This document shows, piece after piece, positions 13,450 to 23,400 of a DNA stretch of 64,000 nucleotides. Source of the DNA: Aristolochia californica (lineage: Eukaryota > Streptophyta > Magnoliopsida > Piperales > Aristolochiaceae); the NCBI GenBank assembly GCA_029961685.1, contig JARWKL010000006.1, positions 15,320,748 through 15,384,747 on the forward strand, written 5' to 3'. Each line of letters opens with the position of its first letter. Positions within the stretch are counted from its first letter, which is position 1. Under the pieces are notes generated by a model. That model worked only from the letters and a program-made list of their open reading frames with translations. It was not told the DNA's origin and ran no database searches. A program made the position numbers and the translations under genes.

Positions 13450-14300
13450 CTCTTTAGTATCACTTACTGAGGCTTGATTAGCCTTAACCCAATTCAGTAT
13501 GCCATGGATTTCAAAACACTGATCTATAATGTGGCCATATTTCCCACTATGGATACATTCCCTTCCATCTATTTTGACAAAACCATTCCTTCTTCCTCTT
13601 CCTTGTCCTCCTCTATAATTTCTTCCACGGCCTCAGTAGCAGTCGATTGATGTTCCCCTATGCTCGAAGTACATAGTGGATGACACTTCAGTAGGAGAAG
13701 GAGAAGAAGAGTCTAAAATGAGGAGTAATGTGGCACATACATCATCACAGGTGGGAATAGTAGAGGCCCGAATGAGTTGACTTTTAGCAACTTCGAGATA
13801 TGGCTTAATGTTTGCTAGGCAAATGGCAGTTGATGAAGGCTTCCTTCTACTTGTCTTGGATAGAGACATCGGTGGAGGTAAGTTGGCTAGCTTCCATTCT
13901 TGAAGAAAGCCTCTAAAACGAGCCAAATATTCATAGATATTTTATCCTTGTTAACTGTTGAACATTCTTTGAAGAATATCATATGGTCTATGTAAGTTGT
14001 AAGCGCTAGTGTACAACTTAGTACATGTCTCCTAAATTTGTTTGGTTGTGTAAAGATGAATAACATTGTTAGAGAACGGTTCTTCCATGTTATTGATGAG
14101 CCAACTAATTACCAAAGAGTCATTGTTTAACCACTTAGCATAAGCAATGTCTCCTTCATCAATGGGTGGCCCAAGTTTGGTGACGTGACCAAGTAGATCC
14201 ATTGTTATAAGGAACCGTCAAACCGATGTGGACCAGCTCAAGAAATTTGATGTCCCTCACAAGGGTATGGTAGTAATTTTGAGAATATTATTCTTGTTAC
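13450..14300 (-). pseudogene. Copia gag (UBN2-type) with damaged zinc knuckle
   Basis: On the minus strand, from about 14290, weakly preserved gag codons lead into LLGH..K.GPPIDEG, then CFRG-like FRGFLQEWKLA (about 13920), CLANIKPYLEVAKS and a Gly/Arg-rich stretch. This is the order of the copia gag at 63192-64000. Near 13530-13570 the zinc knuckle reads CIHSGKYGHIIDQC: the second Cys of the expected CX2CX4HX4C is Ser. Stops and frameshifts occur between 13930 and 14200 and around 13480. Capsid function is inferred from family membership only. Confidence 0.75.
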
Positions 14301-15345
14301 CCATGTATTCTTAAGCCATAAGAGGCAATTGAAGGGTTATAATGTACTCAAATTTGAAGTAACCTAAGTAAGCTGCATGGAGATTCAAGACTAGCCAAAG
14401 CTAGCTCGAGTAGATGGGATGAGAACCCGAGTTTATCAATTCTTTAGGCAAGGAGGGAACTCTCTTAGGTCAGTCAACTTGCTAGCCAAAAATTTATATA
14501 ACTAATGCTCTAGTCTTCCTTACAAAGAATAGCAAAAATCAATCAATAAGCATAAGATCAAGTAAGGTAAGGTAGCAATTTCTAATTAGATATTTCCAAG
14601 ATCATTCCAAAAATATATTTAACTCCATCTTGGGATAAACCAGTATATATTCAGTTCCTTATGAATTAGGTAAGATATAATTGATAAATAAAATAAAATA
14701 AAATCAGGCCTAGTCAAGAAGATATTGTAAGATATTCAAAAACAACAATGTTTCTTCAAATGGATTGGTGTCAACTAGCCACTTCCTTTCTTATTTTGTG
14801 CTTGATTCCTTTTATGTAAAATACAATATTTGATGCTTGATAGTCCAAGAATAATCATCCACCTCATGGCTCTCAAAAAATTATCTAAAAACGTCACAAA
14901 ACTGATTATAGTTCTTCAAACAACTCAGTTAATGGAGAAGCTTAGCATAGAAGCTAAGTAATTAGATTTATTAAATCAAGTGGATAAAAGACCACTCATA
15001 ATAAGTTCAAGAACAATTTTCTTCATCAAGAAAATCTTTTTCCCACAAAATTATAACTTTTAATGTAGAAAATCTCAACATAAACCGATTTTTCAGCCAA
15101 GAACTTGCAAATCGACAAAACTGCCTTGTTAAATTTTCTCTAATCCGAGATGCATAAACCTCAATAATTTTATCAGATGAAGACAGAAATTAAATCAACT
15201 TTGAATCATCTTCTAAAGATCTGAAAACCAAGAGAATTAAGTAATAATAACAAGAATGAAAAACTTATATCACAAACTTCAATCTTGCTTCAAAAAGAGC
15301 CTTCTATGAGTAGCTTTGATCATAACTTCTTAGAGCATTCTTTTC

Positions 15346-15752
15346 ACGTGGGAGAAGAAAAAGAGCAAAGAGAGAGAAAGAGCTCGGGTAGATAGGAGAA
15401 AAGAGAAAAGAGAGAAAAAGAGTTTAGGCTAGAGAGGGAGTTTCCTCGAGTTTATTGTAATTTGAGTGGAGAGCTTGATTGATCCCTTCAATCAAGACCC
15501 CTATTTATACTATTTTTATTACATATTTAGAGATAAGATAGGATCCCTAATATCCCTAATTACTTCAATCATGATTATCCATATCTACATAAATCAAGGA
15601 AAGATAAATCGATTACATTAATCAAGGAAGATTGCCAAATCTTCTAACCCATGTGATAAGGATGTCAGCTCGTGTGATGACTCATCATGCTACCTCACGT
15701 GGTGACTCATTATGCCAAGTCGTGTGGTCATGGTGAGTCCCACCTTGTAACA
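15346..15752 (-). mobile_element. 5' LTR remnant of copia M
   Basis: Read on the minus strand it starts TGTTACAAGGTGGGAC, has a TATAAATAGGGG promoter box near 15505-15520, then pyrimidine-rich R/U5 sequence. The end of U5 and the primer site are lost: sequence passes from a CT-rich block into leader matching the copia at 62137. The left boundary is approximate. Confidence 0.6.
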
Positions 15753-15874
15753 AAAAAAAATGGATACTAGGACATAAAAAAAAAAGATAGAATATGAACT
15801 TAAACTACAAGAGATGATAGATCAAAAAAGGTTCACATCATTTCTATGGGTTGATAGAGTCAACTCCAAAACCC

Positions 15875-15886
15875 GCTCTGATGCCA
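15875..15886 (-). other. Primer binding site, tRNA-iMet type (copia N)
   Basis: The minus strand reads TGGCATCAGAGC, one mismatch from the plant initiator-Met primer site TGGTATCAGAGC. It lies directly after the LTR end. Confidence 0.75.
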
Positions 15887-16082
15887 TACTGAATTTTTGG
15901 AAATGAGAAATATTTCACTAGTTTATTGTAATTTGAGTACAATGAGCCTCTATTTATAATAGAGGGAAAAAATAGAATACAATTAAAATTAAACTATTGT
16001 TATCCCAGTTATACCCAAAGTTAAACACTAAAATATAAGTCTTAGAATAATTGAACAACTGAACATGAATAGAAGATTAACA

Positions 16083-17361
16083 TGATGAGAATACAAAATA
16101 TCATATTTTTTCCCTTAATGCTTAGGATTTTATAATTATTTGGTGCCTAAATATACTCATTATTCTTATATTTTGATTTAGGATGCAAATGGAGGCGTTA
16201 AGTGCAAAACGAAGTTAAATGGGCGATTCTGGACAATTTCAACATTGTTTCGTAATCTTGGCATAACTCTCTCATCTGAGCTCTGATTGAGATGATTCAA
16301 GATGATATGGAACACCAAGAAAAATTTATAAAAAATTTATGTTTTTAATTTTTAGAGATAATGGCTACATTCAGGTCTAAATCTGGCTTGAAGTCATGTC
16401 ACATGTACCGTGACGTCCCGGATCAGATCAGATGCACGAAAAAACCCTAAACCAAGGAACGGGAAAGAGGGGGGAAATAAAAAGAGGCACAAAGGGAGCT
16501 CGGAAGGACGCCCCCTCTTTGTCTCTTCTCCACCTTTTCATCCTCTTTTCTCTAGTTTTTCCCTTTGTTTCTTCATGGCTCTACGTGGCTAAACTTTCAA
16601 ACTTGGTCAAAGGAAACTGAAGCCAGCGAAATCAATACAACTGTGAGATCCAATTTGTTTTCATCGTTCAATTTATGTTTAGAGTATCTGATGTTCTTTT
16701 GTTATTTTCTTTCATAATTGTCTCGTTTAATCACTAAGAGGCCTACTAGTTTATTACTTGTTGCAATCTACTATTAGGTTAGATATCAAATCCGTAATTG
16801 TTTGATCTCTCTAACTTGTCAAGCAATTGAGATTTGATGATTTGCTATGTCAGAAATTATTAGATCTTAAGAAGAATGTTAAACTAAATTAAATACAACC
16901 GCTCGTGCTTGTGTTGTTTAGTTTCATCGATCTCTCTAACTCTTAAGGTTGCAGTTAGATTAAACCTTTAACACTTACCTTGAGTTGTTTAATAGTTAGG
17001 GTTAATTGGATCGTTTGTTTTCTAATTAACTACGAAAGGAGAGATAGGAAGATAGTTCCAACATTGAATACTCAAGTGTGAATTGATATATGCTTGCACC
17101 GATGATCAGTTGTGAAATTCCTATAGTGGATGTTGACTTAGACCAAGGTTTGTTCTTTTGATTGATTTCGATTATTTAATTTGAATTGTTTCTTAGTTGT
17201 TTTTTCTTAAGTGTTTTTGCTATACCCAAACCCCTCTCATCCTTGTTCATGGAGCATAAAAGTAGACTAATTACTCTTCGTGGGATCGATCATTACTCGT
17301 ACTACTACATATATTTTAAGGAGTATAGGTTTTATTTTTGGTTGTCTGCAATAACACACCA
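16083..17361 (+). mobile_element. Solo LTR of a Tat/Athila-like gypsy element
   Basis: 1279 bp from TGATGAGAATAC to ACACACCA, matching the LTRs at 37083-38306 and 60017-61147 along its length (for example AGGATGCAAATGGAGGCGTT, GAGGCCTACTAGTTTATTAC, GGGATCGATC). No primer site or internal sequence follows. It is flanked by identical ATTAACA at 16076-16082 and 17362-17368. Gypsy duplications are normally 5 bp, so two of the seven bases may match by chance. The structure is what LTR-LTR recombination leaves behind. Confidence 0.88.
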
Positions 17362-17749
17362 ATTAACATAACTAAAATACATTTAACTGAGACTCTTTCG
17401 TGAGAGACTCCATCCTGTAAGACTCCTCATAAACTCCACCATATTAATTCTGGCTCTTATGAGACTTCTTATTACAAGAGTCATATAAGACTCTTTCATA
17501 CTTGTTCTTGAATAAAACAAGAGAAATTTTTTTTTCTATAATTCTACTAATAGAGCTAAATTAGTGAATTGTGCTTTTGGGTACTGAATAACAATAGGGA
17601 AACATCGATAACAAAACATTTAGTATCAATACTGTAGTGTGTAAATTTCTCTGTTTTTACTTTTGCATGTTTACTTTATTTCACGTCTGAAGTTTAAAAT
17701 TTTATAATTCTCAACTCAGCCCCCTTTTGATAACCCACCTCGGCCAACA

Positions 17750-18666
17750 TTAAACATAAAAGTCTAATTTCTTTAATCATATCACATTATTTTTATAACC
17801 TTCTTCTATCTGAGTTTTGCAATAATACAATCTCTTGTATGTTTTCTCAAACTTTTTTTTCTCCTCGGAACAGACATCCCTCAAGTTTTAGCCAAACCAA
17901 ATTGCCTTTCTAAAGGTCCTACATGCAGTGCGTTTCTTTTGCGTCTTCTATTGAAACACCCGTCAGGAGAAAGCAAATTACAAGAACAGAAGTGATCAAA
18001 AAAATGGCTAATGAAACAATACAAGCAGCGGATTATAAAAAATTGTGGTAATTGAAGATTGAGAGCCTCATTGTTTCTGACTCGATTAGATAGTTTGGAA
18101 TGAAAAATCCTGTGGCTCACGTGATAATTGATACCGCAAATATTAGTGGATTACTCCGACTGAATAGATTTTCCCAGCTTTGTATCAGCCGTCTGAAATC
18201 TGATGGCGACCCTTTAGATGGGTCAGTTTTTCTGGTCCGGTTTCGAACAAAGAACACACCAGCTGCGAAAGGATACCTTAGGACCACAGAAAGTAGATAT
18301 GTCTGCACGACATTTTCATCTCTTTTCCTCCAGGAAACAAGAAACAAAAAAACATGTTACGAATCGTTCCAACAAACACCAAGAAGAACTCTTGCAAGCC
18401 AGTAAACACAAACAACAGTTGGAACAAATATTACAAGAATTTCCACAAAAAAAAAAGCGACATAATTCTGCCTCCACTCTAAACGGGGGGGCTGCCTGCT
18501 TCAAGAGTGCCGTACACAAATAATGGAAAGAAAAGGCAGAAATCTGGAAAAACCCTTTGTTATTGTTCAGTTTTGCCAAGTCAAAAACCAACATCCAGTA
18601 ATGAATAACAAATCATCACCTAAATTTCACCAACAGTGTGGTGACGTTTTAAGGATGGTGTCAGCG
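17750..18666. other. Intergenic / 3'UTR region of the bZIP gene
   Basis: No convincing gene is present. On the minus strand this is downstream of the bZIP stop codon at 18667 and must contain its 3'UTR, but I see no clear canonical AATAAA on that strand close to the stop. The short open frames on both strands around 18100-18600 overlap each other and lack recognisable domains. Confidence 0.5.
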
Positions 18667-20893
18667 TCAGGATTTTTGGAGCATCATGCAAGGGTAAGGA
18701 GCGCTGTTTTTCATACCTATAGGGTCCTTTACAGAGTCAGCCGCTTTATGATTGGTTGACCTGAGGGAAAAACAGCCGAACTGAAGATTCAGATTATCAG
18801 CAGCTTCTTTAGTTGAATTAACACATGACCCTAGTGACTGAGATTTTAATCCATGTTGTTGTTGATTATATATACATCGGAGATGCTCAACTTCTTTCCT
18901 CAAGAGTTCATATTGAGCTGCATTGTAGAAAAACACAAGAGATGAGTGGCCTCCGGAGCATCTGAAAGTGCAAACAGGACACCATAACTCATATCCAGAC
19001 CACTTCTTGTGGAACCTCCACCAAGTAATCAGTTGCTGAAATCTATGTGCTTAAAAGTTACTTCTTGTGAGTTAATGAGGTACTAAACAGCTTTTTTATT
19101 CAATCTCTCATCTCTGATGTGGAAAAGCTGGTAGTGCAGTCGCAGCACTGAGGCCATGTATGAGAAACGAACAGGTTAAGTTTGAGAAATGATAACAAAA
19201 TGAAATGATAACAAAATAAATTCTCTTACCATCTTTTATTTGTTTCTCGTGAGCTATGCTTTTTATTTTTAGATGGAGAGCCTTATTCTCTAAAGACAGT
19301 ATAAGATGTTGTTGCTTAAGGAATGCCAACTCCCCATCTGCATCGGAGCCTTCAGCCTATGAGATGAGGACAAAAATATGTCAGCAGAAGCAAAGACATA
19401 AACTTAAGATTTTATTTATCAAAAGGTAAGGTCAAGTCTAACTGCAATTACATGAAGCATGCTGACATTTTGCTCCAGCTCAGCAATGTATTGAAGTTTT
19501 CGAACACGTGATCGCTGAGCAAAGTGCCTGCACCCAAATAATCCTAAGAGTCAACAACAGTTCAAAAATTGTAATAACCAAGCTTCAAAAAATTATTTAG
19601 AGTGAGAAAAGTAAGCAAAAAGGGAACCCATAGCAATGTAATTATGAACTCAACCAAATCTTTACTAGTATAATTGAAATGAGTAACTGTGGTGTAGAAT
19701 ATCCAGCCAAATGAATGTCCAACTAGTCTTCTAAATAATACGACGGCAGAAATAAAAGAATGCAAAACTGGAGTCCAAATTTTATTAAGAATTTAGTCAT
19801 TCTATGGGTGTAAAAAACTAGATGATAAATAATATTTCTATCCAAACAACAAGGATAAGTCAGGAAGAAATTCCTTGGAGACAAGATTAAAAATGTTGAC
19901 CAATCTTATTCAGTATTAAAAGTATCCTGTTAATATATTAGATGTTTTACTATTTTCAATTCCTAGTCATTTAGAGCTGCTCTTTCCTCTACTTGTTTAG
20001 ATACTTGATTATAATGATAAATAAATTCATGAAAAGATATCCAGCTAGTCAATAAACTGGAAAATCTACATGTTTCTGGTCATATGCAGATCATAATTCA
20101 AGAGAACTCATCTGCCCGAACAGACAATAGATGCCATCATCAACATAAAGTTTCTAAGAGAACTAAAACTCCAATGAAATTGGATCATAGAAATCTTTAA
20201 CATGATAGTCGATATTAGCTTCCAAAATATCGAGAGAGAGGAGTCAAGTTATTACTGTTTAGCTCGATTGGGATCTGCTTCAGAAACAGTAGGTTTGCCA
20301 TTTGTAGGGTCCTTATTCTCAGAAAGCACTTTTTGGATAGGGGCCACATCAGATGCAGCTGATTTAGCTGACAAGCTCTCTCTCCTGTCTAAAACCCCTT
20401 TAAGGTTACATTCACCAGATTTCTCCGACACCTGCCTCAGCCCCAACCACTCCCCTGGGGAGTGAAGATAACGTTTATTCCTGAAAGAGTTTACAGTACT
20501 CTCCCAAGCCATAACAGATGGCCCAACAAGACTACCCTCATGGCTAGTAAATGTCTCTACCATGGAAAAAGAACCTGGAAAATCCAAAAATGTAAGAGAG
20601 TCACTGGAGGACCGGCGGTGAGTCGGTTTTCCTACTGGAGTCTCAGGCTCATTTAAGAGCTCATCAAGCCAGGAAGGTTGTTCTTCAAATGCAAAACTTT
20701 CTGAAGATATTCTTTGATGCTGCCTGTGAACCTCTTTTGGACTTGGTAAGTGTTTTTTTCCATTTGGTTGACAGGATCCAGTATCTGCAGACGAAAGGGT
20801 GAAGATTTGGTTCGGGCTTCTTGGAGGAAGTTTAGATGTTCGTCCAATACATGACCAGCTTGCCAAGTGTGGTAGTCCTTGGTCGTTGAACAT
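18667..20893 (-). CDS. bZIP transcription factor, At4g06598/At1g58110-like
   Basis: Nuclear DNA-binding regulator by family. I model four coding exons: 20893-20256, 19527-19452, 19356-19230 and 18917-18667. All introns are GT-AG, the exon lengths sum to 1092 nt, and the frame stays open for 363 residues plus a stop. Near residues 55-75 is SSESFAFEEQPSWLDELL followed by NEPETPV and HRRSSSDS, the conserved N-terminal block of this subfamily. The basic region AKQHFAQRSRVRKLQY (about residues 211-226) spans the exon 1/2 junction. The zipper continues as IAELEQNV, FLKQQHLILSLENKAL and LLRKEVEHLR. The start ATG (20893-20891) lies directly after a TTTATTTGCAG acceptor. The basic region lacks the canonical Asn of N-x7-R and has Lys there, as I recall for this subfamily. 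I see no disabling change. Confidence 0.88.
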
Positions 20894-20894
20894 G

Positions 20895-22728
20895 CTGCAA
20901 ATAAAGTTTCCTAGTTCATAGAAAAAAGATGACATAAGAACTCATAACTACATTGTGAATAGACAATGTCCATTAAAATCATGATGAAGAAAAGAAAATG
21001 TTTAAAAAGGCAAACAAAAAAAAAGAATTGTCAAATATTTCAACTGATTGCAAGGCTACGCTCTAAAATCAATGTTGAAATAATAATGCGCGAGACTCTG
21101 GTGTGAGTTTTTAGGTTGGATCTCAAAAGAGTTAGGGGTTTGACATTCTAAGAGAAATAATAATAGGGGTTAGTGCACTTAGAAAGTAGATCACCCAGGG
21201 AAAGAGAAAGTGAAAGTAAATTTCAGGATGATCTACTTTCACTAGTAGTGTGGCTTATAGAAAGTACAATAGTATGTACGTTTTTATGTTAGTTTCACAT
21301 TATGACAAGTGCATATGGGGATCATTAATAAATTAAATTTATTATAAAATAACTAAGAAAAGAGGGCATTCATGCTATTATAAGTCATTATAAACTATAA
21401 ATATTCTTAATTAGCCATAAATCTGGTATTGACAACTCTTGTTCTAAAATAATTTTTTAATTTGATAACATAAATTTGAATCTTAAAGATAATTTAGAAT
21501 TCAACTCACATTTATGTTATATAATTAAAGTAATTCAATTATTAAAAAAATTAAATAAACAATGATTTAAATTTATCTAAAGTGATAATATGATTTTTAA
21601 TCAGCAATAATAGTCATAAATTTTTAATCAATATCACAAATTATTAAATGACAAAAATAGAAGACAAAAATAAAAATAAGGAAGACGAAGAGGGAAGAAG
21701 AAGTAAGAAGAAAGAAAGGAGGAGAAGGAATGAGTAATGTGTAAACCTAAAGATCGAAAGTGAAATTCCATCTCTTGTGAAATTCCATCCTGAGAGATGG
21801 AATTAAGAAACGGGGTGGTTCACTTTCTCTGGGTGAAGTGAATTCTACACCCACTTTCCAGGGTGAGTAACGTTTTAAAGCCACTTTCTCTACAGAAAGT
21901 GAATTCTCCCATCATTTTACCTGTGTACGAGCAGGCCCAAACTATTAGTTCAGACTAGCAGAAAGTATGAACTGCAATGCAAGAGTCCATAAAATCAATA
22001 CCTCATGGGTTTAATATAGTAAGAGGAAATCAAATCTCCTAAGATAATGTTCAGAAGAACAAAGCCCTTTGCCTTCCATTCCTATGCTCGTGGTAGGTAT
22101 CCAAAGAATGCAAAAGAAATTGGCACCGCATCAAATTACAGCTGGTACCATCTTGATGGAGATGGCATCTCTATACTCCACTCTAAACAATTTCAGATCT
22201 TCGAGTGGAATAAATGACAAGAATAAGATCAAAGTGGTTGCCCGAGACAAGGCCTCAAGTAAAGATATGACCAATGGGAACATTCTACACAACCAGCCCA
22301 AGGCACAGAGTAATTTCTTTTGAGCGGTTTTTTTTTTTGAAATACCAATTATTGTAGAAAAACATACAGAAATCAGGACAAGACGATGCAACTTAATCTC
22401 CTCCATGGAACTTTAAATGGATACCAAAAAAGGAAAGATAGTAGAAAAGAGAACAAAAGAATGATCATAAAATTATTGTTAATTTTTCATTAATTCTTGC
22501 GCCAATTTCTCTGCTGGCCGGACCGACCGAAGAATATAGCGCCTGATCGAAAACTAAAAGTCAAGGAGATCTTTCCATTCGCTTGAACAAATATTTCCCA
22601 TACAACATCAAAATTTTGGGAAAAATAAAAATAACTTGACATAGTATGAAACAGCCACAAATTCAAGTCAAACTAAGTTCCTGAAAACATTAGAAAGTAA
22701 AGAATATTAAGGATCTCCGACAACTAAC
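20895..22728 (-). other. Large intron in the bZIP 5' leader, with foldback repeats
   Basis: Begins with a GTTAGT donor at 22728 and ends with TTTGCAG at 20895. The middle is AT-rich. CACCCAGGGAAAGAGAAAGTG near 21192 is mirrored by CACTTTCTCTGGGTG near 21819 in inverted orientation, and related ACTTTC/GAAAGT words lie just outside both. This may be a decayed MITE-like insertion of about 0.65-0.75 kb, but no clean terminal repeat or target duplication is visible. Confidence 0.5.
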
Positions 22729-22793
22729 CTCAGTTTGGCTTCGTCCCAAAGCATCAGTCGCGGAAAAGTAGGGAAAGACGGACGTTTCAGCCT
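22729..22793 (-). other. Probable 5'UTR exon 2 of the bZIP gene
   Basis: On the minus strand a strong acceptor (CCCTCATTCTCTGCAG) precedes 22793 and the exon ends CTGAG before GTTAGT at 22729. The 65 nt between contain no start needed by the coding model. Inferred from splice signals alone. Confidence 0.55.
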
Positions 22794-22929
22794 CTGCAGA
22801 GAATGAGGGAGGAGGAAGTGAGTTTGAAGCGAGCGGAGGGGCGCTATAAGCAAATAAACAGTAAAAAACCCCAAGCGTATCTTGCTCTTGCAGTAATTTA
22901 CAGGGAAAGAAGCTTTCACAGCTGCTTTA

Positions 22930-23050
22930 TGAACGACAGTATGGGTGGCTCGAGTTCGGCTGGATTCCGGCTCGGTCCGGTATACCCGAAATCCCGAGCC
23001 GAGTTCGAGATGCGAGGTCGGCTCGTCAAAGTTCGGCTCGAAAGCTCGTT
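22930..23050. repeat. CTCGA/GTTCGGCTCG low-complexity segment
   Basis: Repeated short words GAGTTCGGCTCG, CCGAGTTCGAG and GGCTCGAAAGCTCGTTAA. Similar CTCGAACTCGA-type words recur at 24005-24170. Such words are common in degraded plant transposon ends, but no boundaries are visible. Confidence 0.4.
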
Positions 23051-23151
23051 AATTTAACGAACGGCACAGGGCGGGATTTGGGACCGAGGAGCGGGATCGG
23101 AGCAGGAGCGCGAGCGAGAGCGAGGGGGGAAAATTCTTCCTCCCCTCTCAC

Positions 23152-23400
23152 CGTCGAGCCCCTCTAGCCGCTGCTGTGGCCGCCTCTGTCGTCGGCGCCG
23201 CTGGAATCCCTCGGCGTCGTTCCTCGTCTCGGCGGAAAACCCGAACCAGCAACCCCCCGCCACGCGAGGATTTATTCCCCCCCCCCCTCCCCCCCCCACA
23301 CACTCCGCGAGAAATAAAGATTTATTTCCTCCCTCTCCTCTCCCCTCCCCCTCGGCTGCGAGATAATAAAGTAAAGAAATGTTTTTTTTTAAAAGTCTCC
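23152..23400 (-). promoter_or_regulatory. GC-rich transcription start region / 5'UTR exon 1 of the bZIP gene
   Basis: The only strongly GC- and CpG-rich stretch outside the CT-rich repeats (about 23050-23350). On the minus strand it ends GGCTCGACG before a GTGAGAGG donor at 23151, consistent with a first non-coding exon spliced to 22793. It includes C runs at 23276-23299. The transcription start cannot be placed. Open frames here are a by-product of base composition. Confidence 0.5.

Larger units (their letters stand above)
12846..15752 (-). mobile_element. Truncated Ty1/copia element M (5' LTR, leader, gag, protease)
   Basis: A minus-strand copia fragment. It starts with a TGTTACAAGGTGGGAC LTR end at 15752, then leader, gag and protease, and stops at the satellite junction near 12846, so integrase, RT, RNase H and the 3' LTR are missing. 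The LTR and leader resemble those of the copia at 62137 (both have GAATGCTCT...GATCAA...AGAAGGCTCTTTT), so both belong to one family. The primer site expected near 15345 is deleted. The element sits in the leader of another copia, next to a run of A at 15753-15760 that may be part of a target duplication. Confidence 0.75.
15753..17749 (-). mobile_element. Copia N: 5' LTR and leader start, split by a solo gypsy LTR
   Basis: Minus-strand copia LTR made of 15887-16082 plus 17369 to about 17749, with the solo LTR at 16083-17361 inserted in U3. Its U3/R/U5 aligns by eye with the copia LTR at 33750-34286, including the TATAAATAGAGG box and the stretch on both sides of the insertion (TTTTAGTTA then TGTTAATCTT). 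A primer site and about 120 bp of leader follow, then copia M. The U3 start at 17749 (TGTTGGCCGAGG on the minus strand) is the least certain point. Confidence 0.65.

Noticed and set aside
13031..13477. 148-codon open frame on the plus strand
   Set aside because: It lies antisense over the copia protease (12901-13395 minus), whose motifs are clear. The plus translation has no domain.
16410..16620. Two overlapping frames of 60-62 codons in the solo LTR
   Set aside because: Non-conserved in the homologous LTRs at 37083 and 60017; LTR leader sequence.
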